A stretch of 64,000 bases of DNA, from assembly GCF_019583405.1 (NCBI RefSeq), contig NZ_SZUU01000006.1:62001-126000 (forward strand), written 5' to 3'. The position numbers were made by a program, and so were the translations under genes. This document shows, one piece after another, positions 28,445-37,775 of the stretch (the first letter of the stretch is position 1; the number at the start of each line of letters is the position of its first letter). The notes under the pieces are model-generated. The model had not been told where the DNA came from. It ran no database searches and saw nothing but the letters and a program-made list of their open reading frames with translations. This DNA comes from Bacteroides fragilis (GTDB lineage Bacteria > Bacteroidota > Bacteroidia > Bacteroidales > Bacteroidaceae).

Positions 28445-29905
28445 TTATTTCACTTTAACTCGCTCCTTCGACATCAGCCCTTTAGCCATCTCCCGCTTGT
28501 CCCATTGCACCGGAGCAGACACAAACTCGGGAACATTATACGAATAGATCAACTGATCGTAGAACGTATACGGATCTTGCTGAGGCAGCAGGAAAGGTTT
28601 CCCTATACGCCCCTGTCCGTCCACCGAGGCGATATAAAGGCGGGTGTACAACCCGTCACCTCTCCGGCTGCTGAACACAAACCAATGTGAATTGCTGCTC
28701 CAGTTGTGATAACTTTCCGTGTCGTCACTGTTCACCTCCTCCAGGTTGCGATAGGCTCCGGTCTTCAAGTCCAGCAACCAGAGATCGGCCTCTTTGTGCC
28801 AGATGGAGAAGTTCCCATAATCGGAAAGCGTGAACATCAGATACTTTCCGTCGAACGAAGGTTTGGGGAAAGAGATACTTTTGTCCAGCGTGCGGGCTGA
28901 GATCAACGTATCGATCCGGTCGCCGAACGTTCCGTCTTCCGGATGGAAAGCAATGCTGCACAGGCTGTATTTCACCTCTTTATACCGGGCAGGCATCTCT
29001 TTCTGCTCCGCCGAACAGAAATAAAGTGTCCGGCCGTCGGGCGAGAAGGCGGGAAATGTTTCGAATGCGGCGGTACTCAGCAAAGGAGTAGTCAGTATCC
29101 GATGTGACTGCGGATGGTAGACTACCACATCCGAAGCCTGGTCAAAAACCTCGATAGGCTTCTTCCCTCCCAGATGGAAAGTCTGGTTGGTCCGGTTCAC
29201 CGAATAAGCGATGTATTCGCCCGAAGGATGCCAATAAGGATAAACACAGGCAGAAAGCTGTCCGTCAGCTTTGGTATCGAGGAACTCGCTCTCTCCACCG
29301 ATGGTCATCACCGTGGCTCCGTGTCCGCCTCTGACATGCAGGCTGGACGGATCGGGGTTCGTCCGGTTGAAAGCATGACAATTGACGCAGGCGGCCGTCA
29401 CCTGAGTATTCTCAAACAAAGGAGTCTGGCGGAACGTAGAAAGTTCGCGCTCGTAGATACCCATCTTGCTGTATATTTCGTATCCCGGTGCAAGCAGGCG
29501 GTACACCAATCCGTAATCAATGGGAAACGGACTGATATAGAACGGGAAAGACCGATACGCTTTCCATTGTCCGTTTTGACGGATACATACTTTCACTTCA
29601 AGGCTGTCCCCTTTATTGTTCTCCAGCAACTCGCTCCATTTTCCGGCAGGGATCTCCACAGATTCTCCGCTTGTCCGGATGGGATCTCCTTTCTTTCCGG
29701 AAATCACGACATCTACCGCCTCCGCCCCGTCGGCAGTCACACGGAAGTTGAGCGGCGCAATGGTAGCGGGAATCGTTACCCCCGCATAGTCGGGCCATAT
29801 CGGAGGAAGTGCATCTACCGGAACGGGCGATACCACCTTTTGCCGGCAGGAAACCACTGTTAATGATAACAGCAGGATACCTAAACACTGTTTTATCTTA
29901 TTCAT
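28445..29905 (-). CDS. TolB-like beta-propeller lipoprotein with a c-type heme motif
   Basis: 486 residues. Lipobox SLTVVSC near residue 20 gives a lipoprotein. Residues ~25-130 form an Ig-like domain. A CxxCH motif, CVNCH (Cys173 to His177), is the classic covalent heme c site. From ~200 onward come beta-propeller repeats of the WD40-like/TolB type: YPYWHPSGEYIAYSVN, FPAFSPDGRTLYFCS, KPSFDGKYLMFTLS and WSSNSHWFVFSSRR. It is 15 bp before the chorismatase-like gene and 6 bp after the membrane-protein gene, so the three form one unit. An electron-transfer or sensor role in the periplasm is possible; a single heme motif in a propeller lipoprotein is unusual. Confidence 0.7.
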   Translation of the reverse strand: MNKIKQCLGILLLSLTVVSCRQKVVSPVPVDALPPIWPDYAGVTIPATIAPLNFRVTADGAEAVDVVISGKKGDPIRTSGESVEIPAGKWSELLENNKGDSLEVKVCIRQNGQWKAYRSFPFYISPFPIDYGLVYRLLAPGYEIYSKMGIYERELSTFRQTPLFENTQVTAACVNCHAFNRTNPDPSSLHVRGGHGATVMTIGGESEFLDTKADGQLSACVYPYWHPSGEYIAYSVNRTNQTFHLGGKKPIEVFDQASDVVVYHPQSHRILTTPLLSTAAFETFPAFSPDGRTLYFCSAEQKEMPARYKEVKYSLCSIAFHPEDGTFGDRIDTLISARTLDKSISFPKPSFDGKYLMFTLSDYGNFSIWHKEADLWLLDLKTGAYRNLEEVNSDDTESYHNWSSNSHWFVFSSRRGDGLYTRLYIASVDGQGRIGKPFLLPQQDPYTFYDQLIYSYNVPEFVSAPVQWDKREMAKGLMSKERVKVK

Positions 29906-29911
29906 AATCTT

Positions 29912-31675
29912 TTATCTAAAATGTACATAGAACCAGTAAGTATCTCCAAACCGGGGTGCCAACGCCTCCTCAGACCGTGTAGAAGTGTAAATGCGCGCAT
30001 ACTCCCGCAACCGCTCTCCTGTCTCCCGGTTAATCTTCCAGGGGATTTCCTCTCCCGGCGTATGCTTCTGCATACTCCAGCCAAACAGCAGTGCCTCCTG
30101 ATAACTCTTCGGTATCGAGCGGTAGCCCAGTTTCTCTCCCAAAGGATAATAGTGAACGAATCGTCCCATGTCTTTCTTCAGCAGGATTATGCCCATCAGA
30201 TATTCATAGGCCATCCGGTTCTCCGGATTTGCCTGCAACAACAATGACAACGTCATCTCCGGTTCTGCCGGATTGAAAAACAGGTCGGTTTGCGGGGTGA
30301 GTTTTCTCAGGCGTCCGTACTCGGGATGTGCATCGATCCGCGCCTCATCGTCCAGACAAGCCAGCATCTCCGTGGCCCAGTCTTTATAAAAAAGGGTATG
30401 TTGCAGGATACGCAGATATTTGCCTGCCACTTCATATCTTCCGTTTATCAGATTTGTTTCGGCAAGCCGCTTAAAACAGCGGACACTCTTCTGATAATCG
30501 GGGATGGCCTCCATCGCTTCAAAAACAAGTTGTTGGGCTGTGTTCACCATTCCCAGGTAATAATAGGGTTCGGCAGCTACCAGAGGGATTGTAAAGTCAT
30601 TGACAAACGACATGAACAGTCCCTCTTTTCCACGCTGGCGATAGTGAAACATGCGGTCGGCCAATTGCCCCTTCATCCCTAAGGCAAGGTTGAGGCAGGA
30701 AACCGCCATGGGAGTATCGGGCAATTTCTTCCCGGCCAGGGCAATGATACCGTCCCAATCCTGCATACGTACGTGATAGTCATAGGCCATTACTGCCTCT
30801 TTATTCATCGCGATGCTGCGCTTGCCAAGGAGATTCATGGCCAACAGCATCAACAGGAACTGCCCCGTAAGGGCCACAACGTAACGTCCCCGGGTAATCT
30901 TCCCGGGCAGGCAGGCTACTAACGGTGGAACCAACACGAGAGCTATCCAGGCAATCACTTGTACTTTCGGAAAGAATAAAGGGAAACGATAACTTCCGAT
31001 TCCCCACAACAAGCGGTCCATCGGATAAGGAAACAACCACCGGGAGGCCCAGATTGTGACTCCGGCAACAAGAATCGCTCCGCCTGCCGGAAGCCATAAG
31101 GAAGAGTGCTTCGTGCCGAAGCGCCAAAACTCAACCATCAAAGCCAGCGGGATGAACAACCAGGCACAACCTCCCGCCAACATATAGAGTACCGGAATGC
31201 CTGCCCAAAGGGAGATACGGCGTACGACAGGATTGAAAATACAGGTATATCCCGCAACTGCCCCCAACACCATGCAAGCGGAAAGGACTCCCGAAAGGAG
31301 ATAGTTCTCGTCACAAAGAAGAATAAAGAAACACAAAGAGGGCAGCAAGGTAAGCGGATACCACAAAGAGCACTCTCCCATACGTCCGGCAATAAATGCA
31401 ACCAAACGTTGCATGCCCCACAATACACCTGCTAAGACAGCGGCTCCCGCCCACGAATAATAATAAAACTGAGTGAGGAAATTACCTAAATAATCCGCCA
31501 CTCCACCGGGATGGGATACCCGTTCGACAAAATACCCGGACGTGAAAAGAAACATCTGGAACTGTTCCTGATAGTGCAGATGATAAGGATAATATACTCC
31601 AAAGAAGATAAAGACACCTGCTCCCAACAGGATGGAGAGAAGCAGGTTCACTCTCTTGACGTGCTTGTTTTTCAT
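29912..31675 (-). CDS. Multi-pass membrane protein with helical C-terminal domain (DUF6057-like)
   Basis: 587 residues. The first ~300 residues hold about nine or ten hydrophobic segments with short loops, typical of an inner-membrane protein; the first is a single anchor after KHVKRVN. The rest (~310-587) is soluble and helical, with TPR-like segments (YQKSVRCFKRLAETNLING, RYEVAGKYLRILQHTL). The pattern resembles the DUF6057 family of Bacteroidetes. No catalytic motif is visible. It is the first gene of a three-gene unit with the heme-motif lipoprotein and the chorismatase-like gene, and has its own candidate -7 box. Confidence 0.65.
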   Translation of the reverse strand: MKNKHVKRVNLLLSILLGAGVFIFFGVYYPYHLHYQEQFQMFLFTSGYFVERVSHPGGVADYLGNFLTQFYYYSWAGAAVLAGVLWGMQRLVAFIAGRMGECSLWYPLTLLPSLCFFILLCDENYLLSGVLSACMVLGAVAGYTCIFNPVVRRISLWAGIPVLYMLAGGCAWLFIPLALMVEFWRFGTKHSSLWLPAGGAILVAGVTIWASRWLFPYPMDRLLWGIGSYRFPLFFPKVQVIAWIALVLVPPLVACLPGKITRGRYVVALTGQFLLMLLAMNLLGKRSIAMNKEAVMAYDYHVRMQDWDGIIALAGKKLPDTPMAVSCLNLALGMKGQLADRMFHYRQRGKEGLFMSFVNDFTIPLVAAEPYYYLGMVNTAQQLVFEAMEAIPDYQKSVRCFKRLAETNLINGRYEVAGKYLRILQHTLFYKDWATEMLACLDDEARIDAHPEYGRLRKLTPQTDLFFNPAEPEMTLSLLLQANPENRMAYEYLMGIILLKKDMGRFVHYYPLGEKLGYRSIPKSYQEALLFGWSMQKHTPGEEIPWKINRETGERLREYARIYTSTRSEEALAPRFGDTYWFYVHFR

Positions 31676-31692
31676 ATTCGCTAAATTGTGCC

Positions 31693-31719
31693 CAAAAGTA
31701 CAAAAAGTTTGGAAAACAA
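31693..31719 (-). promoter_or_regulatory. Candidate promoter of the DUF6057-like trio
   Basis: The -7 box TACTTTTG lies at 31700-31693 (minus strand), 18 bp before the ATG at 31675, with TTG at 31719-31717 (16 bp apart, short). Unlike the mannan-gene promoters there is no CNARTAYNATNTTAKCM motif at the 28-bp position (31721), so the trio may be regulated separately. Confidence 0.5.
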
Positions 31720-31744
31720 TCTAACGAAAGGGGAAACAATGCGT

Positions 31745-32938
31745 TTATCCGCCCAACAGCTCAATGCACATACGCCCGTTATGATAAGGGCATTTCCAGA
31801 ATCCGGCTTTGTCATCATCCCGGTTGACGGTACCGTCGGCACGAAGGCTCCAGAACCATTCACCGTGGACATCGTCAATCAGATGTTGCCTGATGAATCG
31901 CCAACAGGCCACGGAACGCTGTAAAGCTTCGCAATCACCGAAATAGCGGAACAGGTTATAGTATCCGACTACGGTTTCGGCTTGTACCCACCAATGACGG
32001 TCGCCATCCACATGTCCCGTAGCGAGGTTCTTTTCATACACCATTCCTCCGTCGGGAGTGAAACCTTCGGATGCGGCCGCAGCGATCTTCTTCACAACAG
32101 GTTCCACTTCAGCAAGGAGTTCGGCGTCTCCCAGTATGCGGGCAGCTTCGTGCAACAGCCAGGAGGCTTCAATATCATGCCCATACGAAATAACGGCATA
32201 TTTACTTTGCCAGTCATCATCAAAAAAGAGTCGCAGGTGGAATGTATCGTTGTCCAATATCTTCTGCATAAAAAGTTCTATCAGGTTACGCAACTGCCGT
32301 TTCAGCCCCTCGTCTTTCCAAACCCGGTATAAGTTGGTATAAGGCTCAAGGATATGCAGATGGGTATTCATCGTCTTGCGTTCATTGGCATCTTTCTCGC
32401 TAAGGCGCATATCGGCTATCTCGTTCCACTCCCGGGTAAGCGCTTCACAGTAGCCGTTCTTTATTCGGTCGAAGCTATGGGACTCTATGTCATAGAACAA
32501 ACGGACGGCATACTCCAATGCTTCCGGATCTCCGGTGGCCCGGTGATATTCGCTCAGACCATAAATGGCAAAACCGATGGCGTAAATCTGTTTTTTGGTA
32601 TCCAACGGCTCACCCCTGTAATCAAGAGACCAATAAACTCCTCCGAACTCCGGATCATAAAAACGGTCGATAAGGTAACGTTCGGCCCGGGTTGCCATCT
32701 CTTTGTATTCTTCTTTGCCCAACAGGCGGTAAGCGGCAGAGTAGGTCCACAGAATACGTGCATGCAGAATGGCTCCTTTCTCTGCCTGAGGCATCCGTTC
32801 TTCCTGTCCGGTGATACGTCCGTAAAATCCACCGTTTTCTTGATCCACCATCCGTTCCATCCAGTAGGGAAGGATGTGGGTGGTGAGTTCTTCCAGCATT
32901 TCCTGTTTAAGAATCTTGTCCATAGTATTTTGAATCAT
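31745..32938 (-). CDS. Cellobiose 2-epimerase (mannobiose 2-epimerase)
   Basis: 397 residues from ATG 32938, whose ATGA overlaps the transporter stop; a second ATG at 32923 (MDKILKQE) gives 392 residues and may be the true start. The frame open to 33058 runs into the transporter gene and is rejected. The fold is the (alpha/alpha)6-barrel of the AGE/RenBP superfamily. Catalytic-type histidines and the aromatic pocket are seen in NTHLHILEPYTNLYRVW, SYGHDIEASWLLHEAA and DRHWWVQAETVVGYYNL. The enzyme turns the reducing-end sugar of beta-1,4-mannobiose into glucose, giving mannosylglucose for the GH130 phosphorylase two genes upstream. The function is established for the B. fragilis homologue, with which the sequence agrees by recognition. 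Confidence 0.93.
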   Translation of the reverse strand: MIQNTMDKILKQEMLEELTTHILPYWMERMVDQENGGFYGRITGQEERMPQAEKGAILHARILWTYSAAYRLLGKEEYKEMATRAERYLIDRFYDPEFGGVYWSLDYRGEPLDTKKQIYAIGFAIYGLSEYHRATGDPEALEYAVRLFYDIESHSFDRIKNGYCEALTREWNEIADMRLSEKDANERKTMNTHLHILEPYTNLYRVWKDEGLKRQLRNLIELFMQKILDNDTFHLRLFFDDDWQSKYAVISYGHDIEASWLLHEAARILGDAELLAEVEPVVKKIAAAASEGFTPDGGMVYEKNLATGHVDGDRHWWVQAETVVGYYNLFRYFGDCEALQRSVACWRFIRQHLIDDVHGEWFWSLRADGTVNRDDDKAGFWKCPYHNGRMCIELLGG

Positions 32939-34323
32939 GATTGAGCAGTTTGTCTTTTCTTCTCCAATTCCGAGGTCACCTCTTTCATTCTCTTCTCCGA
33001 CAGTGGGTACATGCTGATAAAGATAACAGACAGTACCGTCCCGACGGCCGGCAACCAACTGAGAAACATCTTAATTCCGTGAATGGCTTCTACACTCTGC
33101 ACCTCGTTGGCACGAAATCCGAAGTAAGCCAGTAGCCAACCGGTCAATGCACTTCCTATGGCCCATCCGAACTTCTGGCTCATGGACGAAGAGGAAAAGA
33201 TCAGCCCCGTAGCCCGGTTGCCTGTTTTCAGTTCGGAGTAGTCGGCACAATCGGCGTACATCGACCAGAGCAAAGGGAAGATACTTCCGGCACAAATGCT
33301 GATGAGTACCTGAAAGACAAAGATCAGAGCGATATCTCCTTTTCCGAACCAGTAAAAAATGACGGAAAGTATGGTAGCCAGGCTCATGGCTCCCATATAT
33401 GTATTCTTTTTGCCAATGCGGTTGCTGACCGGCGCGGCAAGAATCACCCCCACGATATTGGCAGCCTGCCCCACTGCCAGGTAAAGCCCGCTCAGCACAA
33501 AAGAGACCCCGAAGAGGGAGACTGTTGAATAATCCTCTTCTACCACAAAGTACTTAAAATAATAAACCGTAGCTCCGTCACGGATGGAGTTGAAGACCAG
33601 AGCCGCCACTCCGGCACCCAGCAAGATCCACCACGGGCGGTTGTGAAGCAGATCCCTCAAGTCATCTTTCAGAGAGCCCTGCACTTCCCGGATCGGTTTC
33701 ACCCGTTCACGCGTCAACGCAAAACAGAGATAGAACAGAACCGCACACATCACAGCGATCACCACTACACTCAACATCCAGCCACGCTGTTCATCCTCCG
33801 CACCTCCAAACAGATTTACCATCGGCATGAACAGCAACAAAGCGATGAAACTGCCGATATAGGCAAAAGTCATGCGATAGGTGGACAACGTGTTCCGCTC
33901 TTTCGGATCGGGACTCATCACTCCCAGCAGAGAAGCATAAGGCACATTGATAGCCGAATATACCATCATCATCAAAGAATAGGTGATGTAGGCATAGACA
34001 AGTTTTCCCGTATCGCTCAGTTGCGGAGTGGTGAAGGTAAAGATACCTATCAGCGCAAAGGGGACAGCAAGATACAGCAGGTAAGGACGAAACTTGCCCC
34101 AGCGGGTCTGGGTACGGTCGGCAATCACTCCCACAATAGGGTCGAAAGCCGAATCCCACACCCGGGTAATCAGAAACATGGTTCCTACCACAGCGGCCGG
34201 CAGCCCGAACACATCGGTGTAAAAAATCATCAGATAAGAACCGAACAGTTTCCAGAACATGGATGAAGCCATATCGCCCAATCCGTAGCCGATCTTCTCT
34301 TTCAGTGTAATCATAGTGGTCAT
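32935..34323 (-). CDS. GPH-family sugar:cation symporter (mannobiose importer)
   Basis: 462 residues, twelve hydrophobic segments, inner membrane. The family (melibiose carrier type) shows GYGLGDMASSMFWKLFGSY, WDSAFDPIVGVIADRTQTRWGKFRPY and the NVPYASLLGVMSPDPKERNTLSTYRM loop near residue 125. The stop overlaps the epimerase start (ATGA), and the phosphorylase gene ends 17 bp upstream, so it serves the mannan pathway; mannobiose or mannosylglucose is the expected substrate. The cation used is not readable. Confidence 0.9.
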   Translation of the reverse strand: MTTMITLKEKIGYGLGDMASSMFWKLFGSYLMIFYTDVFGLPAAVVGTMFLITRVWDSAFDPIVGVIADRTQTRWGKFRPYLLYLAVPFALIGIFTFTTPQLSDTGKLVYAYITYSLMMMVYSAINVPYASLLGVMSPDPKERNTLSTYRMTFAYIGSFIALLLFMPMVNLFGGAEDEQRGWMLSVVVIAVMCAVLFYLCFALTRERVKPIREVQGSLKDDLRDLLHNRPWWILLGAGVAALVFNSIRDGATVYYFKYFVVEEDYSTVSLFGVSFVLSGLYLAVGQAANIVGVILAAPVSNRIGKKNTYMGAMSLATILSVIFYWFGKGDIALIFVFQVLISICAGSIFPLLWSMYADCADYSELKTGNRATGLIFSSSSMSQKFGWAIGSALTGWLLAYFGFRANEVQSVEAIHGIKMFLSWLPAVGTVLSVIFISMYPLSEKRMKEVTSELEKKRQTAQS

Positions 34324-34339
34324 TCTATTCTTGGTTTTC

Positions 34340-35512
34340 TTATTTCATCAGTTTCAGGTTCCGCTCAATCAGGTTTTTCAGTACCTCCACCGAAGCCGAG
34401 GAACAAAAACCGTCCTGAGGGGTATGCAGGCAATAGTCCACCAACCGTTCGACAGTCGAGGTGGCCACGTGCATCCGGGTATCCGACGAGGCATAGTAGA
34501 TAAACACTTTCCCGTCATCATCGGCTATCCAGCCATTCGAAAAGAGTACATTCGATACATCACCGACGCGCTCTTCTCCTACCGGAGCCATAAAGTAGCC
34601 GGCCGGAGAGGCTATCAGCCGGGTAGGGTCTTCCAACGAAGTCATATACATATACAGCACATACCTCAGTCCGGCGGCACAATTGCGTACCCCATGAGCC
34701 AGGTGAAGCCATCCCTGAGGGGTCTTGATGGGATGCGGCCCTTCACCGTTCTTCACCTCTTTGATGGTGTGGTAATAGCGTTTGTCGATAATCTTCTCTT
34801 CACTCACCTCTGCATGAGTCATGTCGTCAATCAGTGCCCACCCGATACCTCCTCCGCTACCGGTATCTATGAATCCGTCTTGCGGACGGGTATAGAGTGC
34901 ATACTTTCCATCCACAAACTCGGGATGAAGCACCACATTGCGTTGCTGGCTCTTTGTTTTCAGATCCGGCAGGCGTTCCCAATTTTTCAGGTCTCTGGTG
35001 CGGGCGATACCGGCCGTGGCAGTAGCCGACGACAAGTCACCGGCAGGAGCATCATCATCATGCCGCTCGGCACAGAAGATGCCGTAAATCCAACCGTCTT
35101 CGTGGGCGGTGAGACGCATATCGTATACATTGGTTGCCGGAATCACATCTTCGGGCAAAGTCACCGGATATTCCCAGAAACGGAAATTATCAATGCCATT
35201 CGGGCTTTCGGCAACAGCAAAGAATGATTTGCGGTCGACTCCCTCTACCCTCACCAGCATCAGATATTTCCCCTCCCACTTAATGGCCCCGGCATTCAGC
35301 GTTGCATTCACGCCGATACGCTCCATCAGGAAAGGGTTCGTCTCCTCATTCAGGTCGTATCGCCAAAAGACAGGCGTATGCGCAGCGGTCAGCACAGGAT
35401 AACGGTAACGCGTTATCACTCCGTTTCCTTCTTCTATCGGTTCGTTCCTGCGTGTTAACAGTGCTTCATGCCCGGAGAGCAATTTAGCAACTTTATCATT
35501 AAACAGACTCAT
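34340..35512 (-). CDS. 4-O-beta-D-mannosyl-D-glucose phosphorylase, GH130
   Basis: 390 residues, no signal peptide, cytoplasmic. It cleaves mannosyl-beta-1,4-glucose with phosphate to mannose 1-phosphate and glucose. The five-bladed propeller repeats are seen (MLVRVEGVDRKSFFAVAES, EDGWIYGIFCAERHDDD, NVVLHPEFVDGKYALYTRPQ, GPHPIKTPQGWLHLAHGV, VFIYYASSDTRMHVATSTV). The order GH26-GH130-transporter-epimerase matches the mannan catabolism cluster known in B. fragilis, where this protein is the founding member of its GH130 subfamily. It lies 36 bp after the GH26 stop. Confidence 0.94.
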   Translation of the reverse strand: MSLFNDKVAKLLSGHEALLTRRNEPIEEGNGVITRYRYPVLTAAHTPVFWRYDLNEETNPFLMERIGVNATLNAGAIKWEGKYLMLVRVEGVDRKSFFAVAESPNGIDNFRFWEYPVTLPEDVIPATNVYDMRLTAHEDGWIYGIFCAERHDDDAPAGDLSSATATAGIARTRDLKNWERLPDLKTKSQQRNVVLHPEFVDGKYALYTRPQDGFIDTGSGGGIGWALIDDMTHAEVSEEKIIDKRYYHTIKEVKNGEGPHPIKTPQGWLHLAHGVRNCAAGLRYVLYMYMTSLEDPTRLIASPAGYFMAPVGEERVGDVSNVLFSNGWIADDDGKVFIYYASSDTRMHVATSTVERLVDYCLHTPQDGFCSSASVEVLKNLIERNLKLMK

Positions 35513-35548
35513 AATGGACAGTGTTTTTATCGTTATTTATTTGATTTT

Positions 35549-36673
35549 CTATTTATAAAGGTCTTTCACGTCCGAGACAAACAAAGTTTTCGGCTCACGG
35601 TAGAACTTCACAAAGTCATCGGCAGACACCTGCCCGGGATAAGGAGCATAATAGTGATTCACCCGTTCACGTGCATTGCGCCATACCAGCACATAACTGA
35701 TAGGGTACTTGCTGATTACCGGATAGAGTGTCTGTGTCCACCAGGTAGAATCGGGAATAGCTTCGAAACCGGTTTCAGTGATGGCGATAGGCTTATTGTG
35801 CGACTGCCCCACTTCTGTCAGGATGGCAAGTGACTTATCCAGTTGCTCCATATACTGCGTCCGGTCGAACTGATAGGTGTCAAAGCCCACCAGGTCGATG
35901 ATGTCATCTCCCGGATAACGTTCCAGATAAGCTGCCGAATCCTTTGGTTCCGATCCCGGGGAATAAGCATAAAGCAAGTTCTTTACTCCTTTGGCATGCA
36001 TACGTTCATACGTCATCCGCCAGAGGGCTTTGTATTGTTCAGCCGTACAAAGGTTTTGTCCCCACCAGAACCAGCTTCCGGTATGTTCGTGCCAGGGACG
36101 GAAAAGAACCGGTATCTTTGTCCCGTCTTCTGTTTCCAGAGTATTCATAAAGGCCGCAACGGCATCGAGCCAACCCACGAACTTGGTGTGATGTGTTCCA
36201 CCCGGAAGTATGGAGGCAACGACCGTCGTGTCACTCACATCCCATGCGTCTTTGCCGGTTGACGGATTGTCGAGGTGCCAACTGAAAGAAACCATTCCTC
36301 CACGCTTGTACTGGTTAATCGTTTCCTGCCGTATTTTACGGAACTGCACATGATCCAGACTTTTCTCACCTTCCAATTCTATATGTCCCAGATCGAACGA
36401 CATAACCGCAGGATAGTCACCGCACACACTTTTCACATCACTGCGCCCTTCGTCACCTTCCCAGCCCACACCGTAAAGCGGATCGTCATGGTGACCGAAC
36501 ATGAATCCTTGTCCGGGAATCTGCCGGAGATTATTCAATAAGTTCACCGTTTCCGCTGTACGCAGGGTATCAGCAACTGTTTCCGACCCCGTTTTCTTTC
36601 CCGAAGGAGAACAGGCGCCCAATCCTGCCATCAGCAGTGCACCTGTAGCCAATATCTTTATTCTCTTAATCAT
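35549..36673 (-). CDS. GH26 beta-mannanase, lipoprotein
   Basis: 374 residues from ATG 36673; the frame open to 36739 would run over the promoter and is rejected. Lipobox MAGLGAC gives a lipoprotein at the outer membrane. The GH26 (beta/alpha)8 barrel has the acid/base Glu196 in WHEHTGSWFWWG and nucleophile Glu300 in ITETG. It cuts beta-1,4-mannan to mannobiose, feeding the transporter and epimerase genes downstream. The gene opens the GH26-GH130-transporter-epimerase unit and has its own promoter carrying the shared regulon motif. A second GH26 with identical acid/base position lies at 44395. Confidence 0.92.
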   Translation of the reverse strand: MIKRIKILATGALLMAGLGACSPSGKKTGSETVADTLRTAETVNLLNNLRQIPGQGFMFGHHDDPLYGVGWEGDEGRSDVKSVCGDYPAVMSFDLGHIELEGEKSLDHVQFRKIRQETINQYKRGGMVSFSWHLDNPSTGKDAWDVSDTTVVASILPGGTHHTKFVGWLDAVAAFMNTLETEDGTKIPVLFRPWHEHTGSWFWWGQNLCTAEQYKALWRMTYERMHAKGVKNLLYAYSPGSEPKDSAAYLERYPGDDIIDLVGFDTYQFDRTQYMEQLDKSLAILTEVGQSHNKPIAITETGFEAIPDSTWWTQTLYPVISKYPISYVLVWRNARERVNHYYAPYPGQVSADDFVKFYREPKTLFVSDVKDLYK

Positions 36674-36702
36674 AAATCGTTTATTTAGCAATGAATACTT
36701 CA

Positions 36703-36747
36703 CAAAAGTAGGAGGGATTCCCCCCGGAAACAAGTACAATATTATCC
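36703..36747 (-). promoter_or_regulatory. Promoter of the GH26 operon with the shared mannan motif (site 5)
   Basis: The minus-strand -7 box TACTTTTG is at 36710-36703, ~30 bp before the ATG. The motif, read on the plus strand, is CAAGTACAATATTATCC at 36731-36747; its first CAA is the -33 TTG, 20 bp from the -7 box. The motif starts 28 bp from the -7 box, as in the other four sites. Confidence 0.8.
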
Positions 36748-36764
36748 AATACTGGTATTATCAT

Positions 36765-37769
36765 TCATCTCCCCTTATTGTATTTCTCTACAGCCAGATA
36801 AAAAGCCTGAATGTTATCAAAAGGTACTTCGGGCGGAGTGTCGCAACCGGTAGAGATAATAAAGTTAGCGTATCCGCCTGTACAGCTCAGAAGTTCTTCT
36901 GTCTGCGCGAAAACTTCTTCGGGAGTTAACATCCTGAATACGCCCACAGGGTCCAGATTCCCCATCACCCATACATCCGAAGGGCACTCGCGGAGAGCGG
37001 CAAGCATATCCGCTTTATTACCGAAATGATATCCTTGGGCACCGGTAGCCAGCATAGCCGGAGTACAATGTCCCGTATTACCGCAATTATGCAGGATAAC
37101 CGTAAACGAATCGTCCTGCACGGCATCAATAATGCGTTTCACGTAGACAGACGAATATTGCAGGCAATCTTCATTCGAAAGAAGCCCCGCAGCCGGTTCC
37201 GCCATAATGACCCCGGCTACCCCGGTCTCCTTAATAGCAAGACAATAGCGGAGAATGAACTCCGTACATTTTTCAAGCAATAGCCGGGCTGTTTCGGGTT
37301 CTGTATAAATAGCCATCATGATTTCCGTCATATCATACAGACGTCCTGCCAAAGAGTAAGGACCGATACATCCCGCCAGCACGGGCTTATCTATCCCTTT
37401 TGACGCCAGGCGGTCGGCCTGCAAGTATTGAGGCACACGCCCGGATTCAAGTGAAGGAACCTGCAAGGCCTCTACATCTGCATATCCGGCAAGCAGGCGC
37501 CCGGACACGCTGGGTACTTCATTTGAAGACATACTGAGTTGTGCTCCAAAGGCTTCTGCCTCTACTGTAAGATCCATAATGGTGGTACAAGCCACCGATT
37601 GCGGAAAACATTCATTCAAGGCACGGATAGCGTGATAATGGATTTCTCCGTCCGTTACGGCATCCAGCACCCGTTTACCCAGTAACTCGATGCCCGGATG
37701 GGTCATGATGGGCATTGCCACCCGTTTCTCTGATACTAATTTATCTTTTATATATTGTGACAGTTCCAT
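36765..37769 (-). CDS. UroD-family corrinoid methyltransferase, MtaA-type
   Basis: 334 residues, cytoplasmic. The family (MtaA/CmuA-like) moves methyl groups between a corrinoid protein and a zinc-activated thiol or other acceptor. A three-ligand zinc site is visible: H-x-C in LHNCGNTGH and a distal Cys in STGCDTPPEVP, 79 residues apart, as in MtaA/MtbA enzymes. The sequence ASNEVPSVSGRL and GPYSLAGRLYDM are typical. It ends the corrinoid module and lies 91 bp before the promoter region of the GH26 operon. Real uroporphyrinogen decarboxylase is unlikely since the neighbours are a corrinoid protein and a reactivation-type protein. The acceptor is unknown. Confidence 0.8.
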   Translation of the reverse strand: MELSQYIKDKLVSEKRVAMPIMTHPGIELLGKRVLDAVTDGEIHYHAIRALNECFPQSVACTTIMDLTVEAEAFGAQLSMSSNEVPSVSGRLLAGYADVEALQVPSLESGRVPQYLQADRLASKGIDKPVLAGCIGPYSLAGRLYDMTEIMMAIYTEPETARLLLEKCTEFILRYCLAIKETGVAGVIMAEPAAGLLSNEDCLQYSSVYVKRIIDAVQDDSFTVILHNCGNTGHCTPAMLATGAQGYHFGNKADMLAALRECPSDVWVMGNLDPVGVFRMLTPEEVFAQTEELLSCTGGYANFIISTGCDTPPEVPFDNIQAFYLAVEKYNKGR

Positions 37770-37775
37770 AGCATT

